Counted from the first letter of the stretch, positions 1 to 12,512 are shown. The stretch is 64,000 nucleotides of DNA from Asterias amurensis (GCF_032118995.1 NC_092651.1:6922785-6986784), one strand, 5' to 3'. The notes: a model not told the origin generated them from the letters alone. Numbers and translations are program-made.

Positions 1-620
1 GTTCATAGGCAATAGTGAGTGGAACAAACCGCCACTTTTTTGGGATTGATGACGTCATTATGACGTCATGACAGGGTTTTTAATTTTGAAAAATGACCAT
101 TTGCTTGTTGCTGTATCTCAACGAATAGAAAAGCTATGATGTTCATATTTCAGCATCGGATAGATAAAGACTTGGACAACTTTTGAAAAGTGAACGCCAA
201 AATCTTACGACCTTAACTTCCGGGTCGTTACCCTGGGTCAAAGTTCGCCTTCGTGTTTTTTTATTCGTGTTTTTTTCTTCAAAAACTTTTGTGCTTTTAA
301 ACAAAAGTTTAGCTTGCATAAACTTAAAACTTACTATGTACATAGGCAGTAGTGAGTAAATGAAACCGCCACTTTTTTTGAATGATGACGTCATTGATGA
401 CGTCATGACAGGGTTTTTAATGTTAAAAAATGACCATTTTCTTGTTGCTGTATCTAAACGAATATAAAAGCTTTGATGTTCATACGTGGCCATCTGATAG
501 ATAAAGACTTGGACAACATTTGAAAAGTAAACGCTAAAATCGTATGACCTTAACTTCCGGGTCGTTACCCTGGGTCAAAGTTCGCATTCGTGTTTTTTTC
601 ATAAAAAAAAAACTTTTGAG
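1..620. repeat. Tandem pair of diverged ~337-bp repeat units
   Basis: Two copies of one unit lie head to tail, the first from about 8 and the second from about 345. Shared landmarks are an AGTGAGT start, CCGCCACTTTTTT, paired TGACGTCA octamers, a GGATAGATAAAGACTTGGAC stretch and CTTCCGGGTCGTTACCCTGG. An inverted partial copy of the last part recurs at about 4290-4345. No coding potential is convincing. Confidence 0.8.
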
Positions 621-1108
621 CTTATCTACGGCATAACTCAAGATTGAGATCGATTTGAACCTTGAAACTTAATAGCTAGTTGAACCTTAGTATTTGTAAG
701 ACAACACAGGCCTAATTACGTCATAATGACGTCATCAGGTATTAAATAACAATAAAACAATGTTTAAAATGTGTACAAATCATATGGCGCGAACTTTTTG
801 GGGGGAATCCCAACAAAAGAGGGCGCTGTTGATTATCAAATCTGTGTACATCATCCCGTGCAGGGGTAGCTAAATTTTAAAAGGGTTTCCAAAAATTGCA
901 AATTAAAACCTTAAGCCAATCTCACACACAAATATTGCATTTGTGAATAAAGAAGGAGTCGTTAAAAACTGTTACACAAGTTTAACTATAAAAATTAACG
1001 ACACGTTGTAGAAAAATTCATCTTTATGGTTCTAAATGTTTTTGAACTACGTCATCACGTAACGCCCAACCGAACACCGTATTTTTGTAATTAACAAAAA
1101 TCCTATGT
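621..1108. other. AT-rich non-coding sequence
   Basis: No gene recognised. It contains a TGACGTCA octamer near 730 and lies between repeat modules. The TGACGTAA/ACGTCATC style of the neighbouring satellite recurs here, so it is probably degenerate repeat DNA. Confidence 0.4.
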
Positions 1109-1312
1109 CTAGTTAGGTGTTCGGGCAATAGGCGTTCGGGCAACAGCCCGAACAACTCATTGATTTTGTTCGGTTTTTTTTTTTAGGTGATCGGGCAACA
1201 GCCCGAACAACTCATTAATTAGGTGCTCGGGCAACAGCCCGAACAACTCTTTGATTTTGTTCGGTTTTTTTTTTTAGGTGTTCGGGTAACAGCCCGAACA
1301 ACTCTTTGTTAT
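1109..1312 (-). repeat. Hairpin minisatellite array (minus orientation, 4 hairpins)
   Basis: Four copies of a hairpin with stem GTTCGGGC/GCCCGAAC or a one-base variant and a 4-base loop lie near 1134, 1190, 1225 and 1283. They are separated by AACTCATTGATTTTGTTCGG and T-runs. The family recurs at 11035, 12468 and 15770. The T-runs after each hairpin are on the plus strand here. Confidence 0.85.
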
Positions 1313-2140
1313 TGTTTTTTTTTTTTTTTTCTTTTTTTTTTTTCTTCTTCCTCTCGCTGTCGATTGTCCGCAAGAAGCTTGCATTAAGTTGAAACTTTGT
1401 ACACCTGTAGACAATAACCAGTAAATAATGCAAAAGTTGTTACGTCACGATGACGTCATCAGCTGACGAGATACACTAATTCAAAGTTTACTAGAACTTA
1501 GTATTTGTCCAAACAAACACGAGGTGTTCGGCTTTCAATGGGGTCAGTGTTGTAGTCAACGCGAGAGATTTTGCATTGAATTAAGCTTTGAATTACTGTA
1601 ACTTGACACCCGATGACGTTATGATGAAAAAAAATGTGTTTTTGTTACTAACAAATTTCATATTGTCTGGTTCAAGAGTTGGATGTATTCACTATAAAAC
1701 TTCAACTGCCGGTTTGAACCAGAAGTAATAGTGCAAGATTTTATGTTTATTTGCATTAATACAAGAGTTACGATTTTATGAAACAATATTTGTCACAAGA
1801 GGGCGGTGTGTAAATTGACGACATCATCAAATATATATTTGAAAGGGCAGAGGTTCAATATTGTCATTTAATACATAGCATAAATTTTGTGAGTTCCCTT
1901 TCATCTTGGATGCAGATCTCGATAAGAGGCTTTCAAATCAAACACAAATATATCAAGTATGCCATTCACTATTAAAAGCTAATTTATTGTTTAATGAAAA
2001 CTCATTCTTTATTGATTTAAATCACAAGTTCACACAAGCTATGTTGTTCAAGTTGACATTATTAAGCTATAATTATTAGAAATGTTCAAAGGATTTCAAA
2101 TAAATTTGGATTCTCATTACGTATCGGTGGATGAACAATG
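1313..2140. other. Poly-T tract and AT-rich repeat-like DNA
   Basis: A T-rich tract (about 1315-1347) is followed by the CTCGCTGTCGATTGTCCGCA module that also follows each large satellite unit, and by a TGACGTCA octamer near 1449. The remainder is AT-rich with no recognised gene. Confidence 0.5.
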
Positions 2141-2405
2141 ATTTTCATTACACCTGATGATGATAACTTTCAAATAAGTCAAGCATTGTGTAAGCTTTCA
2201 GTTGCAGTTTATAAATGGCTTCCTTGATTTTTAAATATTGGTTACCGTACAGAACGTTTTGTTTATTTAGACTTGAGAAAAAATTAAACCTGAGAAGACA
2301 CTTGTTTGGAATAGTTATGCAATACAGAGGCACATCATAAACATGCAAGTCTAAGCCTCTTGTGAAGTTAGACTATTAAAAAACTGAGTCAAATACTATT
2401 TCTAC

Positions 2406-3470
2406 CTCCATGGTGCATCATACAGTGACTCGGCAGGGAAATAAGGAATGGAACATGACAGCAAGTGCCACAATTTTCACTGTAGACCACTGCAGTACTG
2501 GATGTGCTGTATTCTGATGAAGAAAAAACAATAAACAGAGTATGACTTGATGAAAATTTCTTCAGACATTTTTTCATAACCTACCAAGTCTCAAAAAAAA
2601 AATCATATATTAAACACTATGAGAATCGTAGCACAACATTTTAAATGCATGAACAAATTTACAATAACTTATGTTTAGAATGTTTCTAAAATATGTAAAT
2701 TTCTTTGAATAGAAAGTCTCACAGTATTAGTTACGCAAAGTCATGTTATCCATACCAACAAAAAATGCAATGAATTACAAGGAAAATGGGCTCAACCAGA
2801 AGTTTTATTTCAATTCATTTGGAAATGTTCTACCTTGCAAAATAATTTGTGTCATTTTGAACTTTCAATAAACAACTGTAAATTTACCTCTTAAGAAAAG
2901 ACCATCCATAATCATGATTTTGGCCAGGTATAATCATAGTGGACAACTGACAGGAGCAGTGAAGACTGAAGATGGCTAATGACAGCTTCAACTCCTTTCT
3001 GTGTACCAGTCCTGACCCAGTCATCAGACTCTCATCCCGCCATCAGACTCTGTTCCATATGTTCCTTGATCACTGTACTAACTGGCAAAAAATAAATAAA
3101 TTCAAGACTTAAAACATTTCAAGATTAGAATTTAATAAGTGGAAGGTGCCCATACTGCTTTGGAAGTGAATAACTTATCTATCTTAACCTTTGGGGAAAC
3201 TTCATCGAAAGGTTGTAACAATTATGGCATCATAATTAATATTATCAATAGTTGATGGAACACATTCATCAAATCTGACCATTTTCTGACACTAGTGACA
3301 GAGCCAACAATTATACCAATCCCCCCTACTTGACACATTCAGTTTGAAAAGTGATTATGTTGAAACGAAGCTTACCGTTGTATTCACCGTGTCGCGCCGA
3401 TAAACACTGCCGTGAGTGCCTGTCTGAAACGCCCTTGACAAGCCGATGTCACGTCCGTTCATATCATTCG
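2406..3470 (-). ncRNA. Possible spliced non-coding transcript (weak)
   Basis: Read on the minus strand, three exon-like blocks have matching splice signals. A GC-richer block above 3376 ends in CAACG|GTAAGC. A 194-nt block (3081 down to 2888) starts after TTTTTGCCAG and ends AAGAG|GTAAAT. A 109-nt block (2514 down to 2406) starts after TTCATCAG and ends GGAG|GTAGAA. The 194-nt block has stops in all three frames, so if transcribed it is UTR or non-coding. Sequence around 3370-3800 is richer in CpG than its surroundings, consistent with a promoter. Chance is a real alternative; no known gene is recognised. Confidence 0.2.
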
Positions 3471-4580
3471 GTGTATGATCAAAACATGACCAATGTCAAT
3501 CCTTTTTCTGCTTGAATTTTCTCATATAATAAAAGTGATACGAATCACTGAAGCAGGTGGACATCTCAGTGAAACTAAGTCTTCAATTCCATAATCACCA
3601 TAAAGCCACCAGAAGGGCGAAGAGGGAACAATTTGACGCCAAACATAGCACAGGTTGAGATAAACTCATTTCAGCAGCCTTGTGCCGCCATTGTTAAAAG
3701 TACGATGAACTGTGACATGTCAAACGTGCACAGAAGACACGCCACGACGCATGCAATGTGTAGGCGCACGTTCGTACATGTGTATGTCTACAGTTTCACT
3801 ATCGGGCGTTGTCACTGTGGGTCAACTTAAACGTGCGCCTTTTTCGACCTAAAGTAAAGGTCAAAATATTGTCATCTGCGTGCAAAAGTTTGAGCAGGCT
3901 TAACGTTCTACACCGTGATACAAAAAATAAACTAAAACAATAGGTAGTTTTTGAGATATGAATTTTTGAAATTTTCAACTTCCTATTTAAACCGGAAGTT
4001 AAGGTCAAATGGGGTCAAGTTTTGTGATGGGTTTGTTGAACTTTTAACGACCTGTCCGATGATGTGTCGATTGTAAAAATCCAATGTGCGGTTCACGAGT
4101 TATGATTTTTTACAAATATTAAACTTTGATTTATTGTAATTCCAAACCTGATGACGTCACCATGACATCATCAAGTTTGTGTTCTCTTGATATTGAGGTT
4201 CAAATGTCTGATGAGTTTCAATGTTCAGTTCAATTTCAATCTTGAGTTATGCTGTAACTAAGCCCAAAAGTGATGATTTTCAAGAAAAAAACCAAAGGCA
4301 AATTTCGACCCAGGGTAACGACCCAGAAGTAAAGGTCATACGATTTTGAGGTTAACTTTTCAAATGTTGCCTATGTCTTGGTCCATCAGTAGCTATAATA
4401 TTCAGAGACATACAGGCATTGGCATGACGTCACCTTCTGATCTTAAATGGCTTGTAATTTGACACCTGATGACGTAATCATGACGTCACAACTTACTCAG
4501 CTTCCGCTAGTTATGTTCTAACTTCACATGAAGTTTCAAGTTGATCAAAGGTTTGCAAGTATGCGTTTGCTTGCCGACAA
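3471..4580. other. CpG-richer stretch then degenerate satellite modules
   Basis: About 3471-3830 is moderately CpG-rich and has no supported ORF. From about 3960 the sequence resembles satellite modules seen later: ACCGGAAGTTAAGGTCAAAT, the CCGATGATGT segment and several TGACGTCA octamers near 4150, 4427 and 4480. It also holds an inverted copy (about 4290-4345) of the end of the 1-620 unit. Confidence 0.5.
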
Positions 4581-4839
4581 AGCCCACTGAGAAGAATAAG
4601 CAAAACTAAAAAAAAAAAAAAAAAAATAGATATAGTGTTTGTAGAAACAAACACTAGGTGTTCGGCTATTGTTGGGTCAGTGTTTGAATAAATGAAACAA
4701 GTATTGTTAATAACTCGTCAAATTACAAAGAAATCAAAACCAAACAGTTTTCTTGATGTGTACAAATTTTATGGAAAAGGCATCAAAAAGTGTACATTTC
4801 AACCTAAAAGCCTTTAAATAATGCCTTTTCAAAGCATTT

Positions 4840-5330
4840 TGAAATGTTTGTTGAAAACGCCTTGAAAACAGACTATGTACGTAAAGCCCTTTCATATGAT
4901 GTATAGATTGTCAAAATAGCTTTTGTGGTTGAGAAAATGTGAACTGATGAATAATGACGACTGGAGAAGAGACTAACTAACCGGAAGGGAAATGTTTGTT
5001 GAAAAGCCTTGAAAACAAACTACGTACGTCGAGCCCTTTCATATCATGCACAGATTGTCAAAATAGCTTTTGTGTTTTAGGACATAGTAACTATGCATAA
5101 TGACGACTGGAGAAGAGACTATTAACCGGAAGGGAGGTGTTTGTTGAAAACACCTTGAAAACAGCCTACATACGTAAAGCCCTTTCATATGATGTATAGA
5201 TTGTCAAAATAGCTTTTGTGGTTGAGGAGTTGAGCCTAATGCATAATGATGACTGGAGAAAAGACTAACTAACCGGAAGGGAAATGTTTGTTAAAAATGC
5301 CGCGAAAACATACTAAAAACAAGGCTATTT
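4840..5330 (-). repeat. ~145-bp subrepeat array, unit 1
   Basis: Three to four tandem copies of a ~145-bp subrepeat are marked by GACTGGAGAAGAGACTAAC, AAATGTTTGTTGAAAA and CCCTTTCATATGATGTATAG. Copies start near 4960, 5104 and 5252. The strand given is the sense in which the adjoining 5S-like segment lies upstream. Confidence 0.85.
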
Positions 5331-5376
5331 ATAGGAGAAAAAATTAATAAATACAAAAATAAACAGCACAAATTTG

Positions 5377-5478
5377 GGTCACCACGTGGTCTCCCATCCA
5401 AATACTGACTGGGCCCGATTTAGCTTAACCTCAGTGACCGGACGAGAACCGGTGTTATCAACGCAGTATGGTCGTAGA
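5377..5478 (-). pseudogene. 5S rRNA-derived segment, copy 1
   Basis: On the minus strand this reads CTACGACCATACTGCGTTGA, then CCGGTTCTCGTCCGG, GTTAAGC, TCGGGCCCAGTCAG and TTTGGATGGGAGACC. These are the order and spacing of eukaryotic 5S rRNA positions about 1-95, including the internal promoter (box A, intermediate element, box C). Similarity ends after box C, so the mature 3' end of 5S is absent. It is a 5S-derived module of the satellite rather than a functional 5S gene. Confidence 0.85.
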
Positions 5479-6739
5479 TAAAACTAATTAATTATTTTTG
5501 AGGAAAACTGACATTATGTTGAGAACGCCTCCAACGCAGACTAAAACGATCAAAACGTGGTGCAGAGCGTGACTATGCTCCTCAATGCACCGCATACTTA
5601 CACGTGGTGACCGCAATGCAGCGCATGCTTACACGTGGTGACAAAGTACATGTACATGTAATCGTAAAATCTTTACGCGCAATCAATGGGGGAATTTTGT
5701 AGTTCTTTATACATGAATTTTGAAATTTTCAACCTCTCTTTTGAGTCGGAAGACAAAATCAAAATGGGGTTATGTCTGTGAGGTGTTTACAGAGTTTTTA
5801 ATGCCCTTTCCGATGATGTATTGATTGTAAAAATCCCTTATGTAGATCAATAGTTATGATTTTTTGAAATAGTAAACTTTGAATGAGTGTATCTCGTCAA
5901 CTGATGACGTCATCGTGACGTAACAACCTTTGTATCATCTACTGGTTATTGTCTACCTGTGACCAAAGTTTCAACTTTATGCAAGCTTCGCACCTATGCT
6001 CCTCAATGCACCGCATACTTCCACGTTGTGACCGCAATGCACCGCATGCTCACACGTGGTGACAAAGTACATGTACATGTAATTGTAAAACCTTTACGCG
6101 CAATCAATAGGGGAATTTTGTAGTTATTTATACGTAAATTGTAGAATTTTCGACCTCGATTTTGAACCAGAAGACAAGATCACAAAGGGGTCATGTCTGT
6201 GAGGTGTTTACGGAGTTTTTAATGCCCTTTCCGATGATGTATTGATTGTAAAAATCCCTCATGTAGATCTAAAGTTATGATTTTTTGAAATAATAAACTT
6301 TGAATGAGCGTATCTCGTCAACTGATGTCGTCATTGTGACGTAACAACTGTTGCATCATCTACTGGTTATTGTCTACCTGTGTGCAAAGTTTCAACTTAA
6401 TGCAAGCTTCGCAACTATACTTTTTCTTGCGGACAATCGACGAGAAAAAGAATAAGAAAAACCAAAAAAAAAAACTAGATATAGTGTTTGTAGAAACAAA
6501 CACTAGGTGTTCGGCTATTGTTGGGTCAGTGTTTGAATTAATGAAACAAGTATTGTTAAAAGCTCGTCAAATTACAAAGAAATCAAAACCAAACAGTTTT
6601 CTCGACGTGTAATAATTTTATGGAAAAAGCATCAAAAAGTGTACATTTCAACCTAAAAGCCTTTAAATACTGCCTTTTCAAAGCATTTTACAGGCTCTTC
6701 CAGTTTAAAAAGGTCAAAAAGAAAAGAGGTCACCAACAT

Positions 6740-7345
6740 ACCCATTTTTGTGGAACACGTGAGGCCCTTTCATATGATGTATAGATTGTCAAAATAGCTT
6801 TTGTGTTTGAGGAAACGTTCACTGATGAATAATGGCGACTGGAGAAGAGACTAACTAACCAGAAGGGAAATGTTTGTTGAAAACGCCTTGAAAACAGACT
6901 ACGTACGTTAGCCCTTTCATATGATGTATAGATTGTCAAAATAGCTTTTGTGGTTGAGGAAATGTGAACTGATGAATAATGACGACTGGGGAAGAGACTA
7001 ACTTAAACCGGAAGGGAAATGTTTGTTGAAAAGCCTTGAAAACAGACTACGTACGTAGAGCCCTTTCATATCATGTACAGATTGTCAAAATAGCTTTTGT
7101 GGTTTAGGACATAGGAACTATGCATAATGACGACTGGAGAAGAGACTAACTAACCGGAAGGGAAGTGTTTGTTGAAAACACCTTGAAAACAGACTACATA
7201 CGTAAAGCCCTTTCATATGATGTATAAATTGTCAAAATAGCTTTTATGATTGAGGATTTAGGAGCTCAATGCATAATGACGACTGGAGAAGAGACTAACT
7301 AACCGGAAGGGAAATGTTTATTGAAAACGCCTTGAAAACAGACTA
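6740..7345 (-). repeat. ~145-bp subrepeat array, unit 2
   Basis: Tandem copies of the same GACTGGAGAAGAGACTAAC subrepeat, with starts near 6837, 6983, 7131 and 7279. The copies differ by point changes and a few short indels. Confidence 0.85.
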
Positions 7346-7402
7346 AAAACGAGGCTATTTATAGGAGAAAAAAATAATACAAAAATAAACAGTACAAATT
7401 TT

Positions 7403-7505
7403 GGTCGCCATGTGGTCTCCCATCGAAATACTGACTGGGCCCGATTTTGTTTAACCTCAGTGACCGAACGAGAACCGGTGTTATCAACGCAGTATGGTCG
7501 TAGAT
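7403..7505 (-). pseudogene. 5S rRNA-derived segment, copy 2
   Basis: Same 5S-like order as copy 1 on the minus strand: CTACGACCATACTGCGTTGA, GTTCTCGTTCGGTC, GGGCCCAGTCAGTATTTCG and ATGGGAGACC. Small changes in the stem and box C flank indicate no constraint as a true 5S gene. Confidence 0.85.
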
Positions 7506-8399
7506 AAAACTAATTAATTACTTTTGAAGAAAACTGACATTATGTTGAGAACGCCTCGAACGCAGACTAAAACGATCAAAACGTGTTGCAGAGCGTGACT
7601 ATGCTCCTCAATGCACCGCATACTTACACGTGGTGACCGCAATGCACCGCATACTTAACACGTGGTGACCGCAATGCACCGCATGCTTACACGTGGTGAC
7701 AAAGTACGTGTACATGTAATCGTAAAATCTTTACGCGCAATCAATTGAGGAATTTTGTAGTTCTTTATACATGAATTTTGAAATTTTCAACCTTTCTTTT
7801 GAGCCGGAAGACAAAATAAAAATGGGGTTATGTCTGTGAGGCGTTTACGGAGTTTTTAATGCCCTTTCCGATGATGTATTGATTGTAAAAATCCCTCATG
7901 TAGATCTAAAGTTATGATTTTTTGAAATAATAAACTTTGAATTAGTGTATCTCGTCAACTGATGACGTCATCGTGACGTAACAACTTTTGTATCATCTAC
8001 TGGTTATTGTCTACATGTGTGCAAAGTTTCAACTTAATGCAAGCTTCGCAACTATGCTTTTTCTTGCGGAAAATCGACGAGAAGAAGAATAAGAAAAACC
8101 AAAAAAAAAAAAAACTAGATATAGTGTTTGTAGAAACAAACACTAGGTGTTCGGCTATTGTTGGGTCAGTGTTTGATTAAATGAAACAAGTATTGTTGAT
8201 AGCTCGTCAAATTACAAAGAAATCAAAACCAAACAGTTTTCTCGACGTGTAATAATTTTATGGAAAAAGCATCAAAAAGTGTACATTTCAACCTAAAAGC
8301 CTTAAAATACTGCCTTTTCAAAGCATTTTACAGGCTCTTCCAGTTCAAAAAGGTCAAAAAGAAAAGAGAAGGTCACCAACATACCCATTTTTGTGGAAC

Positions 8400-8995
8400 A
8401 CGTGAGGCCCTTTCATATGATGTATAGATTGTCAAAATAGCTTTTGTGTTTGAGGAAACGTGAACTAATGAATAATGGCGACTGGAGAAGAGACTAACTA
8501 ACCAGAAGGGAAATGTTTGTTGTTGTTGAAAAGCCTCGAAAACAGACTACGTACGTAGAGCCCTTTCATATGATGTATAGATTGTCAAAACAGCTTTTGT
8601 GGTTGAGGAAATGTGAACTGATGAATAATGACGACTGGAGAAGAGACTAACTAATCGGAAGAGAAATGTTTGTTGAAAAGCCTCGAAAACAGACTACGTA
8701 CGTAGAGCCCTTTCATATCATGTACAGATTGTCAAAATAGCTTTTGTGGTTTAGGACATAGAAACTATGCATAATGACGACTGGAGAAGAGACTAACTAA
8801 CCGGAAGGGAAGTGTTTGTTGAAAACACCTTGAAAACAGACTACATACGTAAAGCCCTTTCATATGATGTATAGATTGTCAAAATAGCTTTTGTGGTTGA
8901 GGATTTAGGAGCTTAATGCATAATGACGACTGGAGAAGAGACTAACTAACCGGAAGGGAAATGTTTGTTGAAAACGCCTTGAAAACAGACTATAA
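8400..8995 (-). repeat. ~145-bp subrepeat array, unit 3
   Basis: Tandem copies with GACTGGAGAAGAGACTAAC near 8479, 8631, 8777 and 8927. One copy carries an extra GTTGTTGTTG expansion near 8516. Confidence 0.85.
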
Positions 8996-9051
8996 ACGAG
9001 GCTATTTATAGGAGAAAAAAATAAATAAAAAAAATAAACAGTACAAATTTT

Positions 9052-9154
9052 GGTCGCCACGTGGTCTCCCATCGAAATACTGACTGGGCCCGATTTTGCT
9101 TAACCTCAGTGACCGGACGAGAACCGGTGTTATCAACGCAGTATGGTCGTAGAT
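9052..9154 (-). pseudogene. 5S rRNA-derived segment, copy 3
   Basis: Minus-strand 5S-like segment with intact box A-like GTTAAGC, intermediate GGGCCCAGTCAG and box C-like GGGAGACC. It is nearly identical to copies 1 and 2, as expected for satellite homogenisation. Confidence 0.85.
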
Positions 9155-10361
9155 AAAACTAATTAATTACTTTTGAAGAAAACTGACATTATGTTGAGAA
9201 CGCCTCGAACGCAGACTAAAACGATCAAAACTTGGTGCAGAGCGTGACTATGCTCCTCAATGCACTGCATACTTACACGTGGTGACCGCAATGCACCGCG
9301 TGCTTACACGTGGTAACAAAGTACGTGTACATGTAATCGTAAAATCTTTACGCGCAATCAATGGGGGAATTTTGTAGTTCTTTATACATGAATTTTGAAA
9401 TTTTCAACCTCTCTTTTGAGCCGGAAGACAAAATCAAAATGGGGTCATGTCTGTGAGGCGTTTACGGAGTTTTTAATGCCCTTTCCGATGATGTATTGAT
9501 TGTAAACATCCCTCATGTAGATCAAAAGTTATGATTTTTTTAAATAATAAACTTTGAATTAGTGTATCTCGTCAACTGATAACGTCATCGTGACGTAACA
9601 ACTTTTGCATCATCTACTGGTTATTGTCTACCTGTGTGCAAAATTGCAACTTAATGCAAGCTTCGCAACTATGCTTTTTCTTGCGGACAATCGACAGCGA
9701 GAAGAATAAGAAAAACCAAAAAAAACTGGATATAGTGTTTCTAAAAACAAACACTAGGTGTTCGGCTATTGTTGGGTCAGTGTTTGAATAAATGAAACAA
9801 GTATTGTAAGTATCCAGTCAAATTACAAAGAAATCAAAACCAAACAGTTTTCTTGATGTGTAATAATTTTATGGAAAAAGCATCAAAAAGTGTACATTTC
9901 AACCTAAAAGTCTTTAAATAATGCCTTTTCAAAGCATTTTACAGGCTCTTCCAGTTTAAAAAGGTCAAAAGGTCAACAGAAGGTCACCAACATACCCATT
10001 TTTGTGGAATACGTGAGGCCCTTTCATATGATGTATAGTTTTTCAAAATAGATTTTGTGTTTGAGGAAACGTGAACTGATGAATATTGGCGACTGGAGAA
10101 GAGACTAACTAACCAAAAGAGAAATGTTTGTTGAAAACGCCTTGAAAACAGACTACGTACGTAAAGCCCTTTCATATGATGTATAGATTGTCAAAATAGC
10201 TTTTGTGGTTCAGAACATAGGAACTTATGCATAATGACGACTGGAGAAGAGACTAACTAACCGAAAGGGAAATGTTTGTTGAAAACGCCTTGAAAACAGA
10301 CTAAACCGAAGCTATTTATAGGAGGAAAAAAAATTAAATTCAAAATGATTTTACAAATTTA

Positions 10362-10463
10362 GGTCGCCAAGTGGTTCCCATCCAAATGCTGACTGAGCCC
10401 GACTTTGCTTAACTTCAGTGACCGGACGAGAACCGGTGTTATCAACGCAGTATGGTCGTAGAT
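10362..10463 (-). pseudogene. 5S rRNA-derived segment, copy 4 (more diverged)
   Basis: Minus-strand 5S-like segment. It retains CTACGACCATACTGCGTTGA and GTTCTCGTCCGGTC but has changes in the intermediate element (GGGCTCAGTCAG) and box C region (GGGAACC). This is the most altered of the four forward-oriented copies. Confidence 0.8.
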
Positions 10464-11024
10464 GAAACCAATGAAATACTTTTAAAAAAAACTGACATTA
10501 TGTTGAGAACGCCTCGAACGCAGACTAAAACGATCAACACGTGGTGCAGAGCGTGACTATGCTCCTCATACTTACACGTGGTGACCGCAATGCACCGCAT
10601 GCTTACACGTGGTGACAAAGTACATGTACATGTAATTGTAAAACCTTTACGCGCAATCAATGGGGGAATTTTGTAGTTCTTTATACATGAATTGTAGAAT
10701 TTTCAACCTCTCTTTTGAGCCGGAAGACAAAATCAAAATAGGGTTACGTCTGTGAGGCGTTTACGGAGTTTTTAATGCCCTTTCCGATGATGTATTGATT
10801 GTAAAAATCCGTCATGTAGATCAAAAGTTATGATTTTTTGAAATAATAAACTTTGAGTTAGTGTATCTCGTCAACTGATGACGTCATCGTGACGTAACAA
10901 CTTTTGTATCATCTACTGGTTATTGTCTACCTGTGTGCAAAATTTCAACTTAATGCAAGCTTCGCAACTATGCTTTTTCTTGCGGACAATCGACGAGAAG
11001 AAGAATAAGAAAAAAAAAAAAAGA

Positions 11025-11345
11025 AAAAAAAAAACCGAACAAAATCAAAGAGTTGTTCGGGCTGTTGCCCGAACACCTTAAAAAAAAGAAAAAACCGAAC
11101 AACAACAAAGAGTTGTTCTGGCTGTTACCCGAACACCTAAAAAAAAACGAACAAAATCAAAGACTTGTTCGGGCTGTTGCCCGAACACCTAAAAAAAACG
11201 AACAAAATCAAAGAGTTGTTCGGGCTGTTGCCCGAACACCTAAAAAAAAAAAAAAAACGAACAAAATCAAAGAGTTGTTCGGGCTGTTGCCCGAACACCT
11301 AAAAAAAACGAACAAAAACAATGAGTTGTTCGCGCTCAATTATTT
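11025..11345 (+). repeat. Hairpin minisatellite array at the satellite inversion point
   Basis: Five hairpins with stem GTTCGGGC/GCCCGAAC and loop TGTT (one copy with mismatches) are spaced about 51-61 bp apart and end in a sixth half-copy. They are separated by AACGAACAAAATCAAAGAG and A-runs. A 101-codon ORF through the array is an artefact of the period. Forward satellite units lie to the left and inverted units to the right. Confidence 0.9.
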
Positions 11346-11721
11346 CAAAAAATCATAACTTCATCTAGATGAGGGATCCTCACAATCAATACAACATCGG
11401 AAAGGTCAACAAAAACTCCGTAAACGCTTCACAGACATGACCCCTTTTTGATCTTGTCTTCTGGTTCAAAATCGAGGTTGAAAATTCTAAAATTCATGTA
11501 TAAAGAACTACAAAATTCCCCCATTGATTGCGCGTAAAGATTTTACAATTACATGTACATGTTCTTTGTCACCACGTGTAAGTATGCGCTGCATAGCGGT
11601 CACCACGTGTAAGTATGCGGTGCATTGAGGAGCATAGTCACGTTCTGCACCACGTGTTGATCGTTTTAGTCTGAGTTCGAGGCGTTCTCAACATAATGTC
11701 CTCGAAAGTAAATAATTGGTT

Positions 11722-11825
11722 TTATCTACGACCATACTGCGTTGATAACACCAGTTCTCGTCCGGTCGCTGAAGGTAAGCAAATTGGGACCAGTTCACAT
11801 ATGGATGGGAGACCACTTGGCGACC
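11722..11825 (+). pseudogene. 5S rRNA-derived segment, copy 5 (inverted unit)
   Basis: Plus-strand 5S-like segment: CTACGACCATACTGCGTTGA, CAGTTCTCGTCCGGTC, GGTAAGC and ATGGATGGGAGACC. The intermediate element is degraded (TTGGGACCAGTTCAC). A long T-run follows at about 11854-11868, where a Pol III transcript could stop. Confidence 0.85.
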
Positions 11826-11879
11826 AAAATTTGTACTGTTAATTTTTGTATTTAATTTTTTTTTTTTTCTCCTATAAAT

Positions 11880-12215
11880 AGCTTCGTTTTAGTCTGTTTT
11901 CAGGGCGTTTTCAACAAAAATTTCCCTCCCGGTTGGTTAGTCTCTTCTCCAGTCGGCATTATGCATAAGTTCCTATGTCCTCAACCAAAAAGGTTTCGAC
12001 AATCTATACATCATATGAAAGGGCTTTACGTACTTAGTCTGTTTTCAAGGCGTATTCAACAAACATTTCCCTTCTGGTTAGTTAGTCTCTTCTCCAGTCG
12101 CCATTATTCATCAGTTCACGTTTCCTCAAACACAAAAGCTATTTTAACAGTCTATACATCATATGAAAGGGCCTCACGTATTCCACAAAAATCGGTATGT
12201 TGGTGATCTTCTCTT
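11880..12215 (+). repeat. ~145-bp subrepeats in inverted unit
   Basis: Inverted copies of the subrepeat array, recognised by GTTAGTCTCTTCTCCAGTCG near 11934 and 12080 and by ATACATCATATGAAAGGGC. Confidence 0.8.
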
Positions 12216-12467
12216 GACTTTTTGACCTTTTTAAACTGGAAGAGCCTGTAAAATGCTTTAAAAAGCCATTATTTAAAGGCTTTTAGGTTGAAATGTACAC
12301 TTTTTGATGCTTTTTCCATAAAATTATAACACATCGAGAAAACTGTTTCGTTTTGATTTCTTTGAAATTTGACGGGATACTTACAATACTTGTTTCATTT
12401 ATTCAAACACTGACCCAACAATAGCCGAACACCTAGTTGTTTGTTTTTACAAACACTATATCTATTT

Positions 12468-12512
12468 TTAGGTGTTCGGGCAACAGCCCGAACAACTCAT
12501 TGATTTTGTTCG
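12468..12512 (-). repeat. Single hairpin copy inside an inverted unit
   Basis: One TTCGGGCAACAGCCCGAACA hairpin is inserted between the anchor module and the T-rich linker. Its position matches where arrays occur elsewhere in the family. Confidence 0.8.

Noticed and set aside
5377..5478. Functional 5S rRNA gene
   Set aside because: Similarity stops after the box C region, the mature 3' end is missing, and copies carry disruptive changes.
11053..11358. 101-codon ORF with LLPEHLKK and ARTPKK repeats
   Set aside because: It is the translation of the hairpin minisatellite and its A-run linkers; frame and period vary between copies.
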